DNA of 64,000 bases, from the NCBI GenBank assembly GCA_965183885.1, contig OZ238992.1:1240001-1304000 (forward strand), in the 5' to 3' direction. Each line of letters opens with the position of its first letter. Position 1 is the first letter of the stretch. The notes below the pieces were generated by a model. The model was not told the DNA's origin, searched no databases, and worked only from the letters and a program-made list of their open reading frames with translations. Source of the stretch: UWMA-0277 sp965183885. GTDB taxonomy: Bacteria > Bacteroidota > Bacteroidia > Flavobacteriales > BACL11. Shown piece by piece: positions 1-8,072 of the stretch. The position numbers and the translations under genes are program-made.

Positions 1-380
1 ATTTGCATGTTGAGGTTACTCCAGTAAGTTTTGAAGAACTAAGCAGTAAAGATAAAGGAGAAGATAGTGCTGCAATACGAGAGCGTGTAATGCAAGCTCG
101 AAGTATACAAGAGCAAAGGTTTTTAAGTAATAAAGGTATTCATTCAAATGCTCAGATGAGTACAAAGAACTTGCAAAGCTTTTGTAAGTTAAGTGATGAA
201 AGCCAGCAATTATTAAAATTAGCAATGGAAAAGTTAGATCTATCAGCCAGAGCTTATGATAGAATATTAAAAGTGGCACGTACTATTGCAGATCTTTCAA
301 GAAGCACAACTATTACGTCAGATCATATAGCTGAAGCTATACAATACCGATCATTAGACAGGGAGGGTTGGGCAGGATAA
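1..380 (+). CDS. YifB/ComM-family Mg-chelatase-like AAA+ ATPase, C-terminal part
   Basis: Only the last 125 or so codons are in the window; the frame is open from base 3 and the 5' part lies upstream. The visible segment is the C-terminal Mg-chelatase-type helical domain of YifB/ComM proteins: it contains LDLSARAYDRILKVARTIAD, then the sensor-like stretch around DHIAEAIQYRSLD that ends the family. ComM is a hexameric helicase that promotes branch migration during integration of transformed DNA in competent bacteria; in Bacteroidota the role is inferred from that family. The Walker motifs are outside the window, so nothing can be said about their integrity. Confidence 0.9.
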   Translation, partial: LHVEVTPVSFEELSSKDKGEDSAAIRERVMQARSIQEQRFLSNKGIHSNAQMSTKNLQSFCKLSDESQQLLKLAMEKLDLSARAYDRILKVARTIADLSRSTTITSDHIAEAIQYRSLDREGWAG

Positions 381-416
381 AATTCCTATATTCGCGCATT
401 AAAATTTTTAAAAAAT

Positions 417-1502
417 ATGGCAAAAAAAATTATTACTAAGAAGTCTGAAGATTTTTTAGAGAAATATTTAAATAATCCATCACCTACAGGTTTTGAGAGT
501 GGTGGTCAAAAGATGTGGTTAGATTATATAAAACCCTATATTGATGAGCACTTTGTAGATACTTACGGAACAGTAGTTGGGGTAATAAATCCTGAAGCAA
601 AATATAAAGTTGTTATAGAGGCTCATGCCGATGAGATCTCTTGGTTTGTACATTATATTACTAAAGATGGATTTATCTATTTAAGAAGAAATGGAGGTTC
701 TGATCATCAAATTGCACCATCAAAAAGAGTAAATATCCATACTAAAAAAGGAATGGTAAAAGCTGTATTTGGTTGGCCAGCGATTCATACTAGAAGTGGA
801 GCAACTGAAAAAGCACCTAAATTAGATAATATCTTTTTAGATTGTGGAGCAAAAGATAAAGAGGAGGTAGAGAAACTAGGAATTCATGTAGGTTGTGTGG
901 TTACTTATGAGGATGAGTTTATGATCTTGAATAAGAACTTTTATGTAGGTAGGGCTTTGGATAATCGTATTGGAGGGTTTATGATTGCTGAGGTTGCACG
1001 TTTACTAAAAGAGAATAAAGTAAAGTTGCCTTTTGGTTTATATATTACAAATTCTGTACAGGAAGAAGTTGGGCTTAGAGGTGCACAAATGATTGTGGAT
1101 ACTATAAAGCCTGATGTTGCTATAGTAACAGATGTGTGCCACGATACAGGAACACCTATGATTGATAAAATTAAGCAAGGAGATACTAAGTGTGGAGCTG
1201 GTCCTGTTTTAACTTATGGTCCTGCTGTGCAGAATAATTTATTAGATTTAATAATGACTACTGCCGAGAAGAATAAAATCCCTTTCCAAAGAGCTGCAGC
1301 TTCTCGTGCTACTGGTACAGATACAGATGCTTTTGCTTATTCAACTGGAGGGGTAGCTTCATCATTAATTTCTTTAGCATTAAGATATATGCATACTACA
1401 GTAGAAAGTGTACATAAAGATGATGTTGAGAATGTAATTCGATTAATTTATGAATCATTACAGAAGATTAAAAACAATCACGATTTCAGATATTTGAAAT
1501 AA
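417..1502 (+). CDS. M42-family metallopeptidase (glutamyl aminopeptidase-like)
   Basis: 361 residues, the usual length for M42 peptidases, which are dinuclear-metal cytosolic aminopeptidases forming large tetrahedral assemblies that clip short peptides. Visible family landmarks are the first metal His in EAHADEISW (His70), the ALDNRIGG segment carrying the bridging Asp, the catalytic Glu pair in QEEVGLRGA, the Asp of VTDVCHDTG, and the late TGTDTDAFAY and HTTVESVH segments. No signal peptide, so cytoplasmic. The ATG follows an A-rich leader. A near-consensus -7 box (TATATTCG at 387-394) lies upstream. A factor-independent terminator follows directly. Exact substrate preference cannot be read from sequence. 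Confidence 0.93.
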   Translation: MAKKIITKKSEDFLEKYLNNPSPTGFESGGQKMWLDYIKPYIDEHFVDTYGTVVGVINPEAKYKVVIEAHADEISWFVHYITKDGFIYLRRNGGSDHQIAPSKRVNIHTKKGMVKAVFGWPAIHTRSGATEKAPKLDNIFLDCGAKDKEEVEKLGIHVGCVVTYEDEFMILNKNFYVGRALDNRIGGFMIAEVARLLKENKVKLPFGLYITNSVQEEVGLRGAQMIVDTIKPDVAIVTDVCHDTGTPMIDKIKQGDTKCGAGPVLTYGPAVQNNLLDLIMTTAEKNKIPFQRAAASRATGTDTDAFAYSTGGVASSLISLALRYMHTTVESVHKDDVENVIRLIYESLQKIKNNHDFRYLK

Positions 1503-1507
1503 GAATT

Positions 1508-1533
1508 AAGGAGCCAATCGGCTCCTTTTTTTA
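1508..1533 (+). terminator. Rho-independent terminator after the M42 peptidase gene
   Basis: An 8-bp perfect stem (AAGGAGCC with GGCTCCTT), a 4-nt loop (AATC) and a following run of T. It begins 5 bases after the stop codon, so it ends the peptidase transcript. Confidence 0.9.
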
Positions 1534-1547
1534 TCAAATCTTTTTCG

Positions 1548-1555
1548 TATATTTG
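1548..1555 (+). promoter_or_regulatory. Bacteroidota -7 promoter element for the SPFH gene
   Basis: TATATTTG matches the TAnnTTTG consensus exactly and lies 26 bases before the ATG at 1582, just after the previous terminator. No convincing -33 TTTG is present at the expected spacing. Confidence 0.6.
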
Positions 1556-1581
1556 AGTTTCTAATTTAAAACAGATATAAA

Positions 1582-2502
1582 ATGGATGCAGGAATTAACT
1601 TTGGGAATGTAGTATATATTATTATTGGACTTTTTTTATTGAGAGGGACGCTTTATATGGTAAAACAGAAGACAGCTGTTGTTATTGAGCGTTTAGGAAA
1701 GTTTCAGAAGGTTTCAAAGGCAGGGTTACACCTTAAAATTCCAATTATAGACCGTATAGCTGGAGATGTAAATTTAAGGGTAAGAGAATTGCCAGTTGAG
1801 GTGGAAACAAAAACTAAGGATGATGTATTTGTTAAGGTAGTAGTTTCAGTTCAGTTTTTTGTAGTAGATACTGCTGAAGGGGTTATGGATTCATTTTATA
1901 AGTTGAATAGTCCTGAGCGTCAAATACAATCTTATGTATTTGATTCTATTCGTTCGGAAGTGCCAATGATGGAGTTGGATGAGGTATTTGCAGAAAAAGA
2001 TAAAATTGCAATTGCTGTTAAAAATGAGCTTTCAGAAACAATGCAGCAGTTTGGTTTTGACTTTATAAAAGCCCTAGTTACAGATATTGACCCTGATGCT
2101 AAAGTGAAACATTCTATGAATGAGATTAATGCTGCTAAGCGTATGAAAGAAGCTGCAAGGGAGGAAGCTGAAGCAGAGAAAATTAGAGTAGTAGCAGCAG
2201 CTGAGGCTGATGCTGAGAGTAAACGATTAGCAGGGGAAGGAATAGCCCTACAAAGAATTGCTATTGCTAATGGTCTAAAAGAGTCTGTTGAGGAAGTAAA
2301 ACAAGCTATGGAGGACCATGTCTCGAGCCAAGATGTAATGAATATGTTATTTATGACACAGCACTATGAAACGGTTTCTAAACTAGGAGAGAATAATACG
2401 AGTACTATATTTATGCCTTACTCTCCTGATAATGTAGGAGACTTACAAATGCAAATACAAAGTAGCCTATTGGCTGTAGATGCTGTGAAAAAGAAGAAGT
2501 AG
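1582..2502 (+). CDS. SPFH/band 7 (stomatin-like) membrane protein
   Basis: 306 residues: an N-terminal membrane anchor (about residues 9-25) followed by a prohibitin/stomatin (SPFH) domain beginning with the characteristic VVIERLGKFQKV and GLHLKIPIIDRI segments, then a long charged, Ala/Glu-rich coiled coil (about 190-240) with EAEAEKIRVVAAAEADAES. This architecture is that of QmcA/stomatin-type scaffold proteins that oligomerise on the membrane and organise membrane microdomains. No NfeD-like partner is adjacent. The stop codon abuts the convergent tag gene with no spacer. Family confident; cellular role inferred. Confidence 0.92.
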   Translation: MDAGINFGNVVYIIIGLFLLRGTLYMVKQKTAVVIERLGKFQKVSKAGLHLKIPIIDRIAGDVNLRVRELPVEVETKTKDDVFVKVVVSVQFFVVDTAEGVMDSFYKLNSPERQIQSYVFDSIRSEVPMMELDEVFAEKDKIAIAVKNELSETMQQFGFDFIKALVTDIDPDAKVKHSMNEINAAKRMKEAAREEAEAEKIRVVAAAEADAESKRLAGEGIALQRIAIANGLKESVEEVKQAMEDHVSSQDVMNMLFMTQHYETVSKLGENNTSTIFMPYSPDNVGDLQMQIQSSLLAVDAVKKKK

Positions 2503-3078
2503 TTAACTTCTTAACTCCTTATGCCTAAAACATTCAGTAGTATGGTCGTTAACCATGCCCATAGCTTGCATGTGTGCATAAACAATAGTTGACCCTACAA
2601 ACTTAAAACCTCTACTTTTTAGGTCTTTAGATATCTTGTCAGATAAAGGAGTGTTGGCAGGCATCTTGCTCATTGAACTAAAGTTATTTTGTATTGGTAT
2701 TCCATCAACAAAATCCCAAAGGTATTTACTAAAAGTTCCAAATTCTTGCTGTACAGCTATAAAAGCAATTGCATTTGTTTTAGCTGCTTTTATCTTTAAT
2801 CGATTTCGGATAATGCCTGCATCTTGCTTTAATGCTTCCAGCTTACTTTCAGAATAATTGGCGATTTTTTGATAATTAAAATTATCAAAAGCAGTACGAA
2901 AATTTTCTCTTCTTCTTAATATAGTAATCCAATTTAATCCTGCCTGAAAGGTTTCTAAGAGTAAAAATTCAAAGATTTTGGTATCATCATAAACAGGAAC
3001 TCCCCATTCAGTATCGTGGTACTTAATGTAGAGCTCATCATCTTTGGGCCAGTCACATCTTTTTATTTCCCGTGACAC
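2503..3078 (-). CDS. tag: DNA-3-methyladenine glycosylase I
   Basis: 191 residues, the normal size for Tag. It excises 3-methyladenine from alkylated DNA as the first step of base excision repair. The zinc-snap ligands of the family are all visible: Cys8 (in RCDWP), His21 (KYHDTEWG), His179 and Cys183 (NDHTTEC near the C-terminus). The FEFLLLETFQAGLNW segment is the typical base-binding pocket. The start overlaps the end of secA by 16 bases, so translation is probably coupled to secA. The 3' end abuts the SPFH gene on the opposite strand. Confidence 0.95.
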   Translation of the reverse strand: MSREIKRCDWPKDDELYIKYHDTEWGVPVYDDTKIFEFLLLETFQAGLNWITILRRRENFRTAFDNFNYQKIANYSESKLEALKQDAGIIRNRLKIKAAKTNAIAFIAVQQEFGTFSKYLWDFVDGIPIQNNFSSMSKMPANTPLSDKISKDLKSRGFKFVGSTIVYAHMQAMGMVNDHTTECFRHKELRS

Positions 3079-6000
3079 TTTTTATATTTTTTACCACTCC
3101 CACAAGGACAAGGAGCATTACGCTCTACTTTCTCCTCAGCTCTTACTGGTTGTGCTTTTGGCTTTGGTTTTCCACCTTCTTGTGGAGGAGTATTTCCTAC
3201 ATCTTCTGGTCGGCTAGTTTGATGGTTCTCAGCTCTGTGCTTATCTTCTTGTACTGATGATTGTGAAGGTAAACCTGCTTTTATTAAGAAAGAGATAATA
3301 TCCTTATTGATTTTATCAATCAAGGCTTTAAATAAATTAAAAGACTCAAATTTATAAATTAATAGAGGATCTTTCTGTTCGTAAACAGCATTCTGTACAG
3401 ATTGCTTTAAGTCATCCATTTCTCTTAAATGTTCTTTCCAAATATCGTCAATAATAGCAAGTGTTACACTTTTTTCTATTGCTTCAGCAATATTTTCACC
3501 TTCTGACTCATGCGCTTCTTTAAGGTTGGTAACTATTTGTAAAGTCTTTAGTCCGTCAGTAAAAGGAATTACAATGTTTTCATAGGTTGCTGATTGGTTT
3601 TCAAAAACATCTTTAATTACTGGGTATGCTTGCTTAGCTATTGCAGTTGATTTTGCTTTATAACTTGTATAGCAGTTAGCATATACTTTTTCAGTTAAAG
3701 TACCTATAGGACTATCTTTAAACTCTTCCTCGCTTACTGGAGATTCTGTAGCTAGTAAACGAATAAGTTCTAATTTAAAATTCTCATAATCTTTTGATCC
3801 ATGTAATTCTTCAACAATACTTTCACAAGTATCATAAATCATATTAGCAACGTCTAATGATAGGCGTTCTCCATGTAATGCATGCCTTCTTTTTTTGTAA
3901 ATCACCTCTCTTTGTTGGTTCATTACATCATCATATTCTAATAATCGTTTTCTTACTCCAAAGTTATTTTCTTCTACTTTTTTTTGAGCACGTTCAATGG
4001 ATTTACTTACCATAGAATGTTGAATTACTTCACCTTCTTCTAAGCCCATTCTATCCATAAGTTTTGCAATCCTTTCTGAACCGAAAAGTCGCATCAATTT
4101 ATCTTCAAGAGAAACATAGAATTGAGAAGAACCAGGATCACCCTGCCTTCCTGAACGTCCTCTTAACTGTCTATCAACCCTTCTGGAATCATGCCTTTCA
4201 GTTCCTATGATTGCTAAACCTCCAGCTTTTTTTACTTCTTCTGAAAGTTTAATATCTGTACCCCTACCAGCCATATTGGTAGCAATAGTTACTGCTGCAG
4301 CCTTTCCAGCTTCAGCTACAATATCAGCTTCTCTTTGATGCATTTTTGCATTAAGTACATTGTGTTTTATTCCTCTTCTTCTAAGGATAGTACTTAATAG
4401 CTCAGATATCTCAACAGAAGTTGTTCCTACCAATACAGGTCTCCCTTGTTCAGTAAGTTTAGCGATATCTTCAATTACAGCATTATACTTTTCCCTATTG
4501 GTTTTGTATACTAAATCATCTTTGTCATCCCTTTGGATAGGACGATTAGTTGGAATTGCAACAACATCTAGCTTGTAAATTTCCCAGAACTCTCCTGCTT
4601 CAGTTTCTGCAGTACCTGTCATTCCAGATATCTTATTGTACATTCTGAAATAATTTTGCAGTGTAACAGTAGCATAGGTTTGAGTAGCAGCTTCAATTTT
4701 TACATTTTCTTTTGCCTCAATAGCTTGGTGTAGTCCATCAGAATATCTTCTTCCATCCATGATACGACCAGTCTGCTCATCAACAATTTTCACTTTATTA
4801 TCCATCACAACATACTCTACATCTTTTTCAAATAATGTATAAGCTTTTAGCAGTTGATTTATGGTGTGGATACGTTCACTTTTAACTCCAAAGTCTCTTA
4901 ATAGGATATCTTTCTTACTTGCCTTTTCAGTATCACTTTCAGTTGATTTATCAATAATAGCAATTTCTGCTCCAACATCAGGTAGTATAAAAAAGTCCTT
5001 ATTTTCAGTCGAGCTTGTCATTAGCTCTAATCCTTTCTCAGTAAGTTCAATAGAGTTTGATTTTTCATCAATTACAAAGTAAAGAGCTTCATCTACTAAA
5101 TGCATTTCTTTGTTTTGATCCTGCATGTAATAATTCTCAGTTTTTTGCAGTTGAATTTTAACTCCTTCTTCACTAAGATATTTAATTAAGGCTTTGTTTC
5201 TAGGAAGTCCTCTAAATGCTCTTAGTAAATTAAATCCTCCATCCTTATTATTGCCTTCAGTAATTAGTTTTTTAGCATCAGCAAGTATTGTAGTTACATA
5301 TTTTTTTTGGGCAGCTACTAATTGATCTACTTTATGCTTAAATTCATTGTACTCATGTTTATCTCCTTGAGGAGTTGGCCCTGAGATAATTAAGGGTGTA
5401 CGAGCATCATCAATTAAAACAGAATCTACTTCATCAACAATAGAGTAATGTAATTTTCTTTGTACTAAATCCCCTGGTCGTTTAGCCATGTTATCTCTTA
5501 GATAATCAAATCCAAACTCATTATTTGTACCATAAGTAATATCAGCTAAATAGGCTTTTCTTCTTTCATCAGAATTAGGTTGATGATTGTCAATACAATC
5601 AATGCTTAATCCATGGAACTGGAATAAAGGTCCCATCCACTGTGCATCCCTTTTTGCTAAATAATTATTTACAGTTACAAGGTGTACCCCTAATCCTGTT
5701 AATGCATTAAGGTATATTGGTAAAGTAGCCGAAAGTGTTTTCCCCTCTCCAGTATGCATCTCCGCAATTTTTCCCTGGTGCAAAACAACACCACCAATTA
5801 ACTGAACATCATAATGTATCATGTCCCAAACAATCTCAGTACCTGCAGCGTCCCACGATGTTTTATAGTTAGCATTTTCACCATCAATGCTTACAAAATC
5901 TTTTAAGGCAGCAAGTTCTCTATCATTCTCACTTGCACTAACTGTTAAGTCTTCATTTTCAGTAAATCTTCTTGCAGTTTCTTTTACTACAGCAAAGGCT

Positions 6001-6335
6001 TGAGGGAGAATAGTATCTAAGACGTTTTCAATTTTAGTAATTATAGTTGCTTCTAAGGCATCAATATCCTTATAGATACTTTCTTTTTTATCTGTTGAAG
6101 TTTCTTTTTTATTAGCTTCTGTTTTTAGGTCTTTAATCTGATTCCTTTCATCAGCAACAAAAGCATTTATTTCCGCTTTAAGGTAAGTAGTTTTTGCTCT
6201 TAATTCATCATTACTAAGTGAAGATAGTTTAGCATACTCTTCATTAATTTCTTTAATTATAGGAGTAATCTCCTTTACATCTTTATCATATTTGTTTCCA
6301 AATAATTTGCTGATAATATTTAATAGTCCTGCCAT
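3063..6335 (-). CDS. secA: Preprotein translocase ATPase SecA
   Basis: 1,090 residues. SecA is the motor that drives unfolded preproteins through SecYEG. Landmarks are Walker A in MHTGEGKTLSATLP, the DEAD-like SIVDEVDSVLIDDARTPLIISG, helicase motifs (TNMAGRGTDIKL, RGRSGRQGDPGSSQFYVSLED), the helical scaffold, and a C-terminal zinc-binding tail with the CPCGSGKKYKKCH pattern that docks SecB and ribosomes. It is longer than the roughly 900-residue proteobacterial protein; the extra sequence lies mostly in the region after the DEAD motif (about residues 330-500), as I recall for other Bacteroidota. A near-perfect promoter lies immediately upstream. Confidence 0.98.
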   Translation of the reverse strand: MAGLLNIISKLFGNKYDKDVKEITPIIKEINEEYAKLSSLSNDELRAKTTYLKAEINAFVADERNQIKDLKTEANKKETSTDKKESIYKDIDALEATIITKIENVLDTILPQAFAVVKETARRFTENEDLTVSASENDRELAALKDFVSIDGENANYKTSWDAAGTEIVWDMIHYDVQLIGGVVLHQGKIAEMHTGEGKTLSATLPIYLNALTGLGVHLVTVNNYLAKRDAQWMGPLFQFHGLSIDCIDNHQPNSDERRKAYLADITYGTNNEFGFDYLRDNMAKRPGDLVQRKLHYSIVDEVDSVLIDDARTPLIISGPTPQGDKHEYNEFKHKVDQLVAAQKKYVTTILADAKKLITEGNNKDGGFNLLRAFRGLPRNKALIKYLSEEGVKIQLQKTENYYMQDQNKEMHLVDEALYFVIDEKSNSIELTEKGLELMTSSTENKDFFILPDVGAEIAIIDKSTESDTEKASKKDILLRDFGVKSERIHTINQLLKAYTLFEKDVEYVVMDNKVKIVDEQTGRIMDGRRYSDGLHQAIEAKENVKIEAATQTYATVTLQNYFRMYNKISGMTGTAETEAGEFWEIYKLDVVAIPTNRPIQRDDKDDLVYKTNREKYNAVIEDIAKLTEQGRPVLVGTTSVEISELLSTILRRRGIKHNVLNAKMHQREADIVAEAGKAAAVTIATNMAGRGTDIKLSEEVKKAGGLAIIGTERHDSRRVDRQLRGRSGRQGDPGSSQFYVSLEDKLMRLFGSERIAKLMDRMGLEEGEVIQHSMVSKSIERAQKKVEENNFGVRKRLLEYDDVMNQQREVIYKKRRHALHGERLSLDVANMIYDTCESIVEELHGSKDYENFKLELIRLLATESPVSEEEFKDSPIGTLTEKVYANCYTSYKAKSTAIAKQAYPVIKDVFENQSATYENIVIPFTDGLKTLQIVTNLKEAHESEGENIAEAIEKSVTLAIIDDIWKEHLREMDDLKQSVQNAVYEQKDPLLIYKFESFNLFKALIDKINKDIISFLIKAGLPSQSSVQEDKHRAENHQTSRPEDVGNTPPQEGGKPKPKAQPVRAEEKVERNAPCPCGSGKKYKKCHGK

Positions 6336-6357
6336 GTATGTTATTTTATAAGAGGAA

Positions 6358-6388
6358 CAAATGTACTTTTATTAGGAGAGTATACAAA
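6358..6388 (-). promoter_or_regulatory. secA promoter (TTTG-N19-TACATTTG)
   Basis: On the minus strand the -33 TTTG (6385-6388) and -7 TACATTTG (6358-6365) are separated by exactly 19 bases and lie 22 bases before the secA ATG. This is an exact match to the Bacteroidota housekeeping sigma-factor promoter and the best example in the window. Confidence 0.8.
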
Positions 6389-6390
6389 AT

Positions 6391-6419
6391 AAAAAAAGGT
6401 CGAATTCGACCTTTTTTTT
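6391..6419 (-). terminator. Terminator after the DUF2795 gene
   Basis: A palindrome GGTCGAATTCGACC flanked by seven A and eight T, so it could act on either strand. It begins within the stop codon of the minus-strand DUF2795 gene and separates it from the secA promoter. Confidence 0.85.
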
Positions 6420-6645
6420 AATATTCATCTTCATTAAAGAAGAAGTCTTCTTTTGTAGGATAATCGGGCCAAATATCTTCAATAGTATCCCATTGCATTC
6501 CAGGCTCTTCTTCAACTAAATCTTGTAGGTTTTCTACCACTTCCATTGGAGCTCCTGAACGGATTGCAAAATCAATCAACTCATCTTTTGTCGCTGGCCA
6601 TGGTGCATCTTCTAGTTTTGATGCTAATTCTAAAGTCCAATACAT
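6418..6645 (-). CDS. Small DUF2795-family protein
   Basis: 75 residues, acidic, with a MYWTLELASKLEDAPWPATKDELIDFA start and a WDTIEDIWPDYPTKEDFFFNEDEY end. This matches the DUF2795 group that is widespread and strongly conserved in Bacteroidota; its function is not established. The segment WPATKDELIDFAIRSGAP has the look of a short helical domain. It has its own -7 box and its own terminator, so it is probably a monocistronic gene upstream of secA. Confidence 0.8.
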   Translation of the reverse strand: MYWTLELASKLEDAPWPATKDELIDFAIRSGAPMEVVENLQDLVEEEPGMQWDTIEDIWPDYPTKEDFFFNEDEY

Positions 6646-6666
6646 TTTAAATTATTTTTAGTTTTG

Positions 6667-6674
6667 CAAAAATA
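6667..6674 (-). promoter_or_regulatory. -7 promoter element for the DUF2795 gene
   Basis: Minus-strand TATTTTTG (perfect TAnnTTTG) 21 bases before the ATG. A TTTCG sequence about 21 bases further upstream is a poor -33 match. Confidence 0.55.
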
Positions 6675-6703
6675 TATTTTTTATTGAACTGAGTACGAAA
6701 TTG

Positions 6704-7249
6704 TTAATCTTTTTGCCATTCAACCTCCAAAGCATTATTTTCCATTAGAATTGTTCTAGCTAAAACAAATAAATAATCGGATAATCGATTGAGGTATTGC
6801 AAATGTAGTTGGTCAATTTTTTCATTAAAAGAAAGTGCTACTAAGTTGCGCTCAGCCCTGCGGCATACGGTACGGGCAATATGACATTTGGATGCTGTTG
6901 CATGTCCTGAAGGTAAGATAAATGATTTTAGAGCAGGTAATGTTTCATCTATAGTATCTATTGCTTTTTCTAGCATTTCAATGTTATTGCTAGTGATATT
7001 GGGCAATTTAATACTTTCTTTTTTTCCATCGAAAGCAATAATAGAACCTAAATTAAAAAGCTGATTTTGGATATTGAGCAGTATTGCTTTATGTGTAGCA
7101 GCGATATTTTGGTCATAAATATTTCCAATAAAAGCATTTAGTTCATCAATAGTTCCATAACATTCTAGCTTAATATGGTTTTTGTTCACCATACTTCCTC
7201 CTAAGAGTTGTGTTTTTCCTTTGTCTCCTTTTTTAGTATATACTTTCAT
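6704..7249 (-). CDS. PduO-type cob(I)alamin adenosyltransferase
   Basis: 181 residues, the single-domain PduO/MMAB type that transfers the adenosyl group of ATP to cob(I)alamin to make coenzyme B12. Family landmarks are the N-terminal YTKKGDKGKTQLLGG ATP-binding loop, CYGTIDELNAFIG, the ILPSGHATASKCHIARTVCRRAER segment (ATP and corrinoid contacts), and LQYLNRLSDYLFVLAR near the end. It starts 2 bases after the stop of the upstream methyltransferase gene, so the two form an operon. No cobalamin biosynthesis genes are in the window, so it may serve salvaged B12. Confidence 0.95.
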   Translation of the reverse strand: MKVYTKKGDKGKTQLLGGSMVNKNHIKLECYGTIDELNAFIGNIYDQNIAATHKAILLNIQNQLFNLGSIIAFDGKKESIKLPNITSNNIEMLEKAIDTIDETLPALKSFILPSGHATASKCHIARTVCRRAERNLVALSFNEKIDQLHLQYLNRLSDYLFVLARTILMENNALEVEWQKD

Positions 7250-7251
7250 AA

Positions 7252-8037
7252 TTAGTAGCGTATTGTAAAGTGTTCTTTGCTTAGTTCTGACTTAATAAAA
7301 ATGATGCCCACAAAAAATAAATCAATAGATAAGGTAGTCTTAGGGTGTGCTTTAATATGTTTCCAAGCAGCTTCCATTCCGTTGGACCAATGGATGTCAT
7401 CAAAGATAAAAATAGTATCATTATTTGCGTATTTTAAACATTCTTCAAAATACTGTTTAGTAGGTTCTTCTTGGTGGTTTCCATCAATAAAAGCCAAATC
7501 TATAGTTTTAATTTCAGTGAGTTTTTTAGCTAGTGTAAGATTAAAATCACCTAGGGCTATTGCGGTATTATTTATGTTAAGTTTGTCAAAATTTTTCTGA
7601 GCAATTTTTGCAGTTTCAGGACAGCCTTCAAAAGTATAAACTGTACCTTTTGGGTTTCCACTAGCAATATATGCTGTGCTAATTCCTAATGAGGTTCCAA
7701 GCTCTATGCTGTTTTTAGGTTTGTACTGTTTAACTATACGGTAGAGAAGTTTTCCAAATTTAGAATTTTTTGCAGAATTTTTTGCAATATCCTTTACGGT
7801 TCTTGTTTTGGAATTGTTGATGCTACTTCCTGCGCCAAAATCAGTAATCTGTATTTGCTGTTCTGAGCTGCATAATTCCTTTCGTAGTTGTTCAATTTTC
7901 TTACAATGCTCGTCTTTATTTTTAGGGTTAATCACTTCAGTTATAAAATGATAAAGAAATGGGGCATGAGCGGCATGCTTGCTTTTTGCAGTAAAAAAAT
8001 AACGGATATACCTAATAATAAATTGAATTGCCTTCAT
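7252..8037 (-). CDS. Class I SAM-dependent methyltransferase
   Basis: About 261 residues from the ATG at 8037. The N-terminus (IRYIRYFFTAKSKHAAHAPFLYHFI) matches a common Bacteroidota methyltransferase group. The Rossmann core follows: SIELGTSLGISTAYIA (motif I), VYTFEGCPETAKIA (motif II), and LAFIDGNHQEEPTKQYFEECL with FIFDDIHWSNGM, typical of O-methyltransferase-3-like folds. The frame stays open to a TTG at 8070 and another ATG at 8052. I prefer 8037 because a TTG-N18-TATTTTAG promoter lies at 8042-8070, immediately upstream. Substrate unknown. Confidence 0.85.
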   Translation of the reverse strand: MKAIQFIIRYIRYFFTAKSKHAAHAPFLYHFITEVINPKNKDEHCKKIEQLRKELCSSEQQIQITDFGAGSSINNSKTRTVKDIAKNSAKNSKFGKLLYRIVKQYKPKNSIELGTSLGISTAYIASGNPKGTVYTFEGCPETAKIAQKNFDKLNINNTAIALGDFNLTLAKKLTEIKTIDLAFIDGNHQEEPTKQYFEECLKYANNDTIFIFDDIHWSNGMEAAWKHIKAHPKTTLSIDLFFVGIIFIKSELSKEHFTIRY

Positions 8038-8041
8038 GGGG

Positions 8042-8070
8042 CTAAAATACATTTTTAATTTTGCAAACAA
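8042..8070 (-). promoter_or_regulatory. Candidate promoter for the methyltransferase-adenosyltransferase operon
   Basis: Minus-strand TTG (8068-8070), 18 bases, TATTTTAG (8042-8049; one mismatch to TAnnTTTG), four bases before the ATG at 8037. It physically overlaps the opposite-strand promoter at 8056-8063. Confidence 0.45.
8056..8063 (+). promoter_or_regulatory. -7 element for the oxidase-like membrane protein gene
   Basis: TAATTTTG (perfect TAnnTTTG), nine bases before the ATG at 8073. The predicted transcript would have only a few leader bases, which argues against the upstream TTG at 8061 as start. Confidence 0.5.
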
Positions 8071-8072
8071 TT

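Noticed and set aside
8061..8072. TTG at 8061 as start of the oxidase-like gene
   Set aside because: It lies inside the -7 box at 8056-8063, which serves the ATG at 8073, and TTG starts are rare here.
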